From positions 320,400 to 384,399 of the forward strand of contig NZ_QJOW01000003.1 of the NCBI RefSeq assembly GCF_009184545.1: DNA of 64,000 bases, written 5' to 3'. Position 1 is the first letter of the stretch. Every line of letters starts with the position of its first letter. This document shows positions 62,354 through 64,000 of the stretch, one piece after another. A model generated the notes under the pieces. It was not told the DNA's origin. It searched no databases and was given only the letters and a program-made list of their open reading frames with translations. The DNA is from Halosegnis rubeus. GTDB lineage: Archaea; Halobacteriota; Halobacteria; Halobacteriales; Haloarculaceae. A program made the translations under genes and the position numbers.

Positions 62354-63760
62354 CTAACCGGACAGGGTCTCAACGACGTCGTCAACTGTGAACAGTCTGA
62401 GATCGTCACGCTCCCCAGCCGCTTCCTCCACTGAGGATGCGAACCCGCTTCGGCTGAACAGTGCGTACTCGTAGTTCACGTCGCCGTCGGTCGGCGACCA
62501 CTCGATTTCGGGTGCCTCCCGTTCGAGCTGGGCGAGAACGTCGTACCCTATCGGTTGTTGCTGGAACTTCGCTTCCCCGACCAGTAGCGTGTCGCCGTTG
62601 GTCGGGGCCACGATATCTATCTCGCGTCCGTCGGTGTCCCACCACCGACTCGGGGATTCCGTGAACGTGTACACGCCCCCGTACTCGTAGAGAACTGCTC
62701 GCTGGCAGAGTCGTTCGAACGACGAACTCACGAAGTCCGGAAGATGCGGTTCGACCAGTTCGTCGTACGCGTCCTCTCCGAACACTTCGTACCGAGACGA
62801 ACGGCCGTGGACGAACCGGAACCAGAACGCGAACAGTTGGTCTCGGATTCGATACCGACTGTTTCGACTCCGGGACGGGTCAACCGTTACTGGGTGCTCC
62901 TGCTCGATTATCTGGAGTTCCCGTAGGCGAGAGAGGTAGTAACTCGCGCTGTTGGCGTTGATGCTCGCTGCCTGGATGATCTCGTTTCGCTTGTGGTTCC
63001 CCTCTGCCATCGCTTTCAGAACGGCAAAATAGCGGTCCACTTCGTCCAGCTCTCGGTACAGGACGTCCTCGGGCTCCTCGTGGAGGCTGCCATCACGGAG
63101 CAGCAGGGTCCCCGTGATGTTTCCTTGGAGTGACTGCGTGTCGTCCACAGCCCGGAGGTACTCCGGTGTCCCCCCGAACACGCCGTATGCGATAACCTGT
63201 TCGGCTGGCGCGTAGTTCGGGAAGAACTCCATGGCGGCAGCAAACGGTAGCGGGCCGATTTCGAGTTTCCCGTTCGGGCGTTTCGATATCCGACCGTACA
63301 GCGGTGAACTCCCGTCGAGTGCGATTTTGTGTATCATCCCGATTGCCGAGCCGGTCAACACGAAGGTCGCGGACGTATCAGCGACTTCGTGATCCCAGAT
63401 TCGCTGAATGAGGGAGGGGAGCGCTTCGTTTTCGTCTACGAGATACGGGAACTCGTCGATGATTACGGTCGCATTCTGTTCAGCGAGGAACGTGAGAACG
63501 TTCTCCCAGTCTTTTCGAATCCGGTTTACCCCCGGGAACACCGTTGCGGCATCACCGATGAAGGAATCGAGCTGTTGCTCCGTCGTCCCGTGTGCAGCCT
63601 GATGGTACACCGCGTCGTCACGGTCTTCGATGGATTTGACGACGAGGGCCGTCTTCCCCATCCGGCGACGTCCGTAGACGACGCCCAACGCCGCGGACCC
63701 ACTCTCGTATAACTCGTGGAGTCTGTCGAGTTCCTGTTCCCGGTTTACGAATGTGGGCAT
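62354..63760 (-). CDS. archaeal AAA-type ATPase fused to a PD-(D/E)XK nuclease-like domain (DUF234)
   Basis: A 468-residue protein. Walker A YGRRRMGKT (29-37), Walker B VIIDEFPYL (99-107), a winged-helix middle (about 245-295, NEIIQAASINANSASYYLSRL) and a C-terminal DUF234-type domain with D382 and E396-x-K398 (EIDIV ... LLVGEAKF), the residues of a PD-(D/E)XK nuclease. This is the archaeal ATPase/DUF234 family, common in mobile and defence-associated islands. Start MPTFVNREQELDRL at 63760 is nine codons after an in-frame ATG and matches relatives. GC content is a little lower than in the core genes. Function unproven. Confidence 0.88.
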   Translation of the reverse strand: MPTFVNREQELDRLHELYESGSAALGVVYGRRRMGKTALVVKSIEDRDDAVYHQAAHGTTEQQLDSFIGDAATVFPGVNRIRKDWENVLTFLAEQNATVIIDEFPYLVDENEALPSLIQRIWDHEVADTSATFVLTGSAIGMIHKIALDGSSPLYGRISKRPNGKLEIGPLPFAAAMEFFPNYAPAEQVIAYGVFGGTPEYLRAVDDTQSLQGNITGTLLLRDGSLHEEPEDVLYRELDEVDRYFAVLKAMAEGNHKRNEIIQAASINANSASYYLSRLRELQIIEQEHPVTVDPSRSRNSRYRIRDQLFAFWFRFVHGRSSRYEVFGEDAYDELVEPHLPDFVSSSFERLCQRAVLYEYGGVYTFTESPSRWWDTDGREIDIVAPTNGDTLLVGEAKFQQQPIGYDVLAQLEREAPEIEWSPTDGDVNYEYALFSRSGFASSVEEAAGERDDLRLFTVDDVVETLSG

Positions 63761-63783
63761 GCCTCCACCTTCGACTCGCCAGC

Positions 63784-63791
63784 ACATAAAA
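63784..63791 (-). promoter_or_regulatory. TATA box of the ATPase-nuclease gene
   Basis: On the minus strand ttttatgt, 24-31 bases before the ATG at 63760. Directly upstream (63811-63839) lie the palindromes, so they are placed to act on this promoter. Confidence 0.6.
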
Positions 63792-63810
63792 CGTACAGTT
63801 AGCGTAGTCT

Positions 63811-63839
63811 GAACTATCGTAGTTCAAACTACGGTAGTT
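63811..63839. promoter_or_regulatory. two adjacent palindromes upstream of the ATPase-nuclease promoter
   Basis: Site 1: gaactatcgtagttc (63811-63825), perfect six-base half sites around tcg. Site 2: aactacggtagtt (63827-63839), five-base half sites around cgg. The shared half site is AACTA/TAGTT, and the two sites are one base apart. They lie about 20-55 bases upstream of the TATA box, in the place for an activator or an autorepressor. A third, inverted-order palindrome ggtagtgaactacc (63870-63883) overlaps the TnpB right end. Confidence 0.75.
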
Positions 63840-63869
63840 GAGGCAACAGCATCTCGAATACGCAAGTAC

Positions 63870-63925
63870 GGTAGTGAACTACCCCACCCTACTCAGCCAC
63901 TGTTGTGGCTTCGTTGAGGGTGGGG
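63870..63925 (-). ncRNA. putative TnpB guide RNA (reRNA) 3' part / element right end
   Basis: On the minus strand this holds the end of tnpB and the hairpin ccccaccct / agggtgggg (63882-63890 and 63917-63925) with an inner stem gccac/gtggc (63896-63900 and 63905-63909). TnpB elements produce such a structured RNA from their 3' end; the guide would be the next 15-20 bases outside the element, here toward 63869 and below. The exact right border cannot be fixed from one copy. Confidence 0.5.
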
Positions 63926-64000
63926 CTTCCTGTTTCGATGACGCGCTTTGCAGACACCGAAGTGGTGTCCGTAGGGAGCGCAGTCTCCACAGGCGTGGAT
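63889..64000 (-). CDS. tnpB: TnpB-type RNA-guided endonuclease, C-terminal end (cut by window edge)
   Basis: The last 36 codons of a TnpB/OrfB (IS200/IS605) protein read leftwards. The visible end is STPVETALPTDTTSVSAKRVI followed by ETGSPTLNEATTVAE and a TAG stop, the typical tail of haloarchaeal TnpB after its zinc ribbon. Just beyond it in the window the cysteine-containing region starts (DCAPYG is in another frame). The catalytic RuvC residues lie outside the window. It sits 129 bases upstream of the ATPase-nuclease start, same strand. Confidence 0.75.
   Translation of the reverse strand, partial: STPVETALPTDTTSVSAKRVIETGSPTLNEATTVAE

Noticed and set aside
1..64000. CRISPR array or cas genes
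   Set aside because: No regularly spaced repeats of 28-37 bases and no Cas motifs were seen anywhere in the window.
1..64000. rRNA genes or a replication origin
   Set aside because: No 16S, 23S or 5S segment and no Orc1/Cdc6 gene or clustered origin-recognition boxes were found, although mcm is present.

Overview
The window is a stretch of haloarchaeal chromosome (class Halobacteria). The evidence is the high GC content, the strongly acidic proteins, leaderless or nearly leaderless starts with TATA-like boxes about 25-33 bases upstream, tRNA genes without an encoded CCA, and archaeal core genes: MCM helicase, TFB, TiaS, IleS, a halophilic 2Fe-2S ferredoxin and a PGF-CTERM protein. I cannot name the genus. 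Most of the window is densely packed with short gaps, frequent 4-base start/stop overlaps and convergent ends that overlap by a few bases.

Layout. 1-7.8 kb: 5' end of uvrC, an HTH-phosphoribosyltransferase regulator beside a purine permease, an aspartoacylase-like hydrolase, a threonine-synthase-like enzyme, tiaS and an HTH regulator. 7.8-15.5 kb: a secreted beta-propeller, a conserved small protein, a large FAD/Fe-S dehydrogenase, tRNA-His followed by an HNH nuclease with modular zinc fingers, a site-2 protease with CBS domains and a cupin. 15.5-25 kb: a Ski2-like helicase, then a transglutaminase/DUF58/membrane-protein operon facing a MoxR ATPase. 25-32 kb: an SLC13-type permease, tRNA-Pro with two extra copies of its 3' end, and mcm carrying a 522-residue intein. 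32-37 kb: a phosphoesterase, the remains of an ABC importer (truncated binding protein, ATPase, no permease) and a four-gene operon of unknown proteins ending in a ParA/MinD-like protein that has lost its Walker lysines. 37-45 kb: hydrolase, TFB, sensor kinase, dual-specificity phosphatase, a second lysine-less MinD-like protein, HIT, MFS and CPBP proteins. 45-56 kb: uracil-DNA glycosylase, ileS, a PGF-CTERM metalloprotease, prs, glmM and hisI. 56-62 kb: IMPACT and ACT proteins, about 770 bases of hairpin-rich non-coding DNA, hisB, hisA, a phosphate transporter and ferredoxin. 62-64 kb: an archaeal ATPase-nuclease fusion with palindromes in front of its promoter, and the 3' end of a TnpB element.

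The accessory material sits at recognisable hot spots: tRNA-His (HNH gene), tRNA-Pro (att-like repeats), mcm (intein plus a stretch of foreign codon usage), and two or three IS200/IS605-type right ends. One of these ends, at 44981-45017, stands alone and supplies the stop codon of the neighbouring glycosylase gene. The least explained items are the two lysine-less ParA-like proteins with their partners, the ATPase-nuclease with its operator-like palindromes, and the structured 57.5-58.3 kb region.
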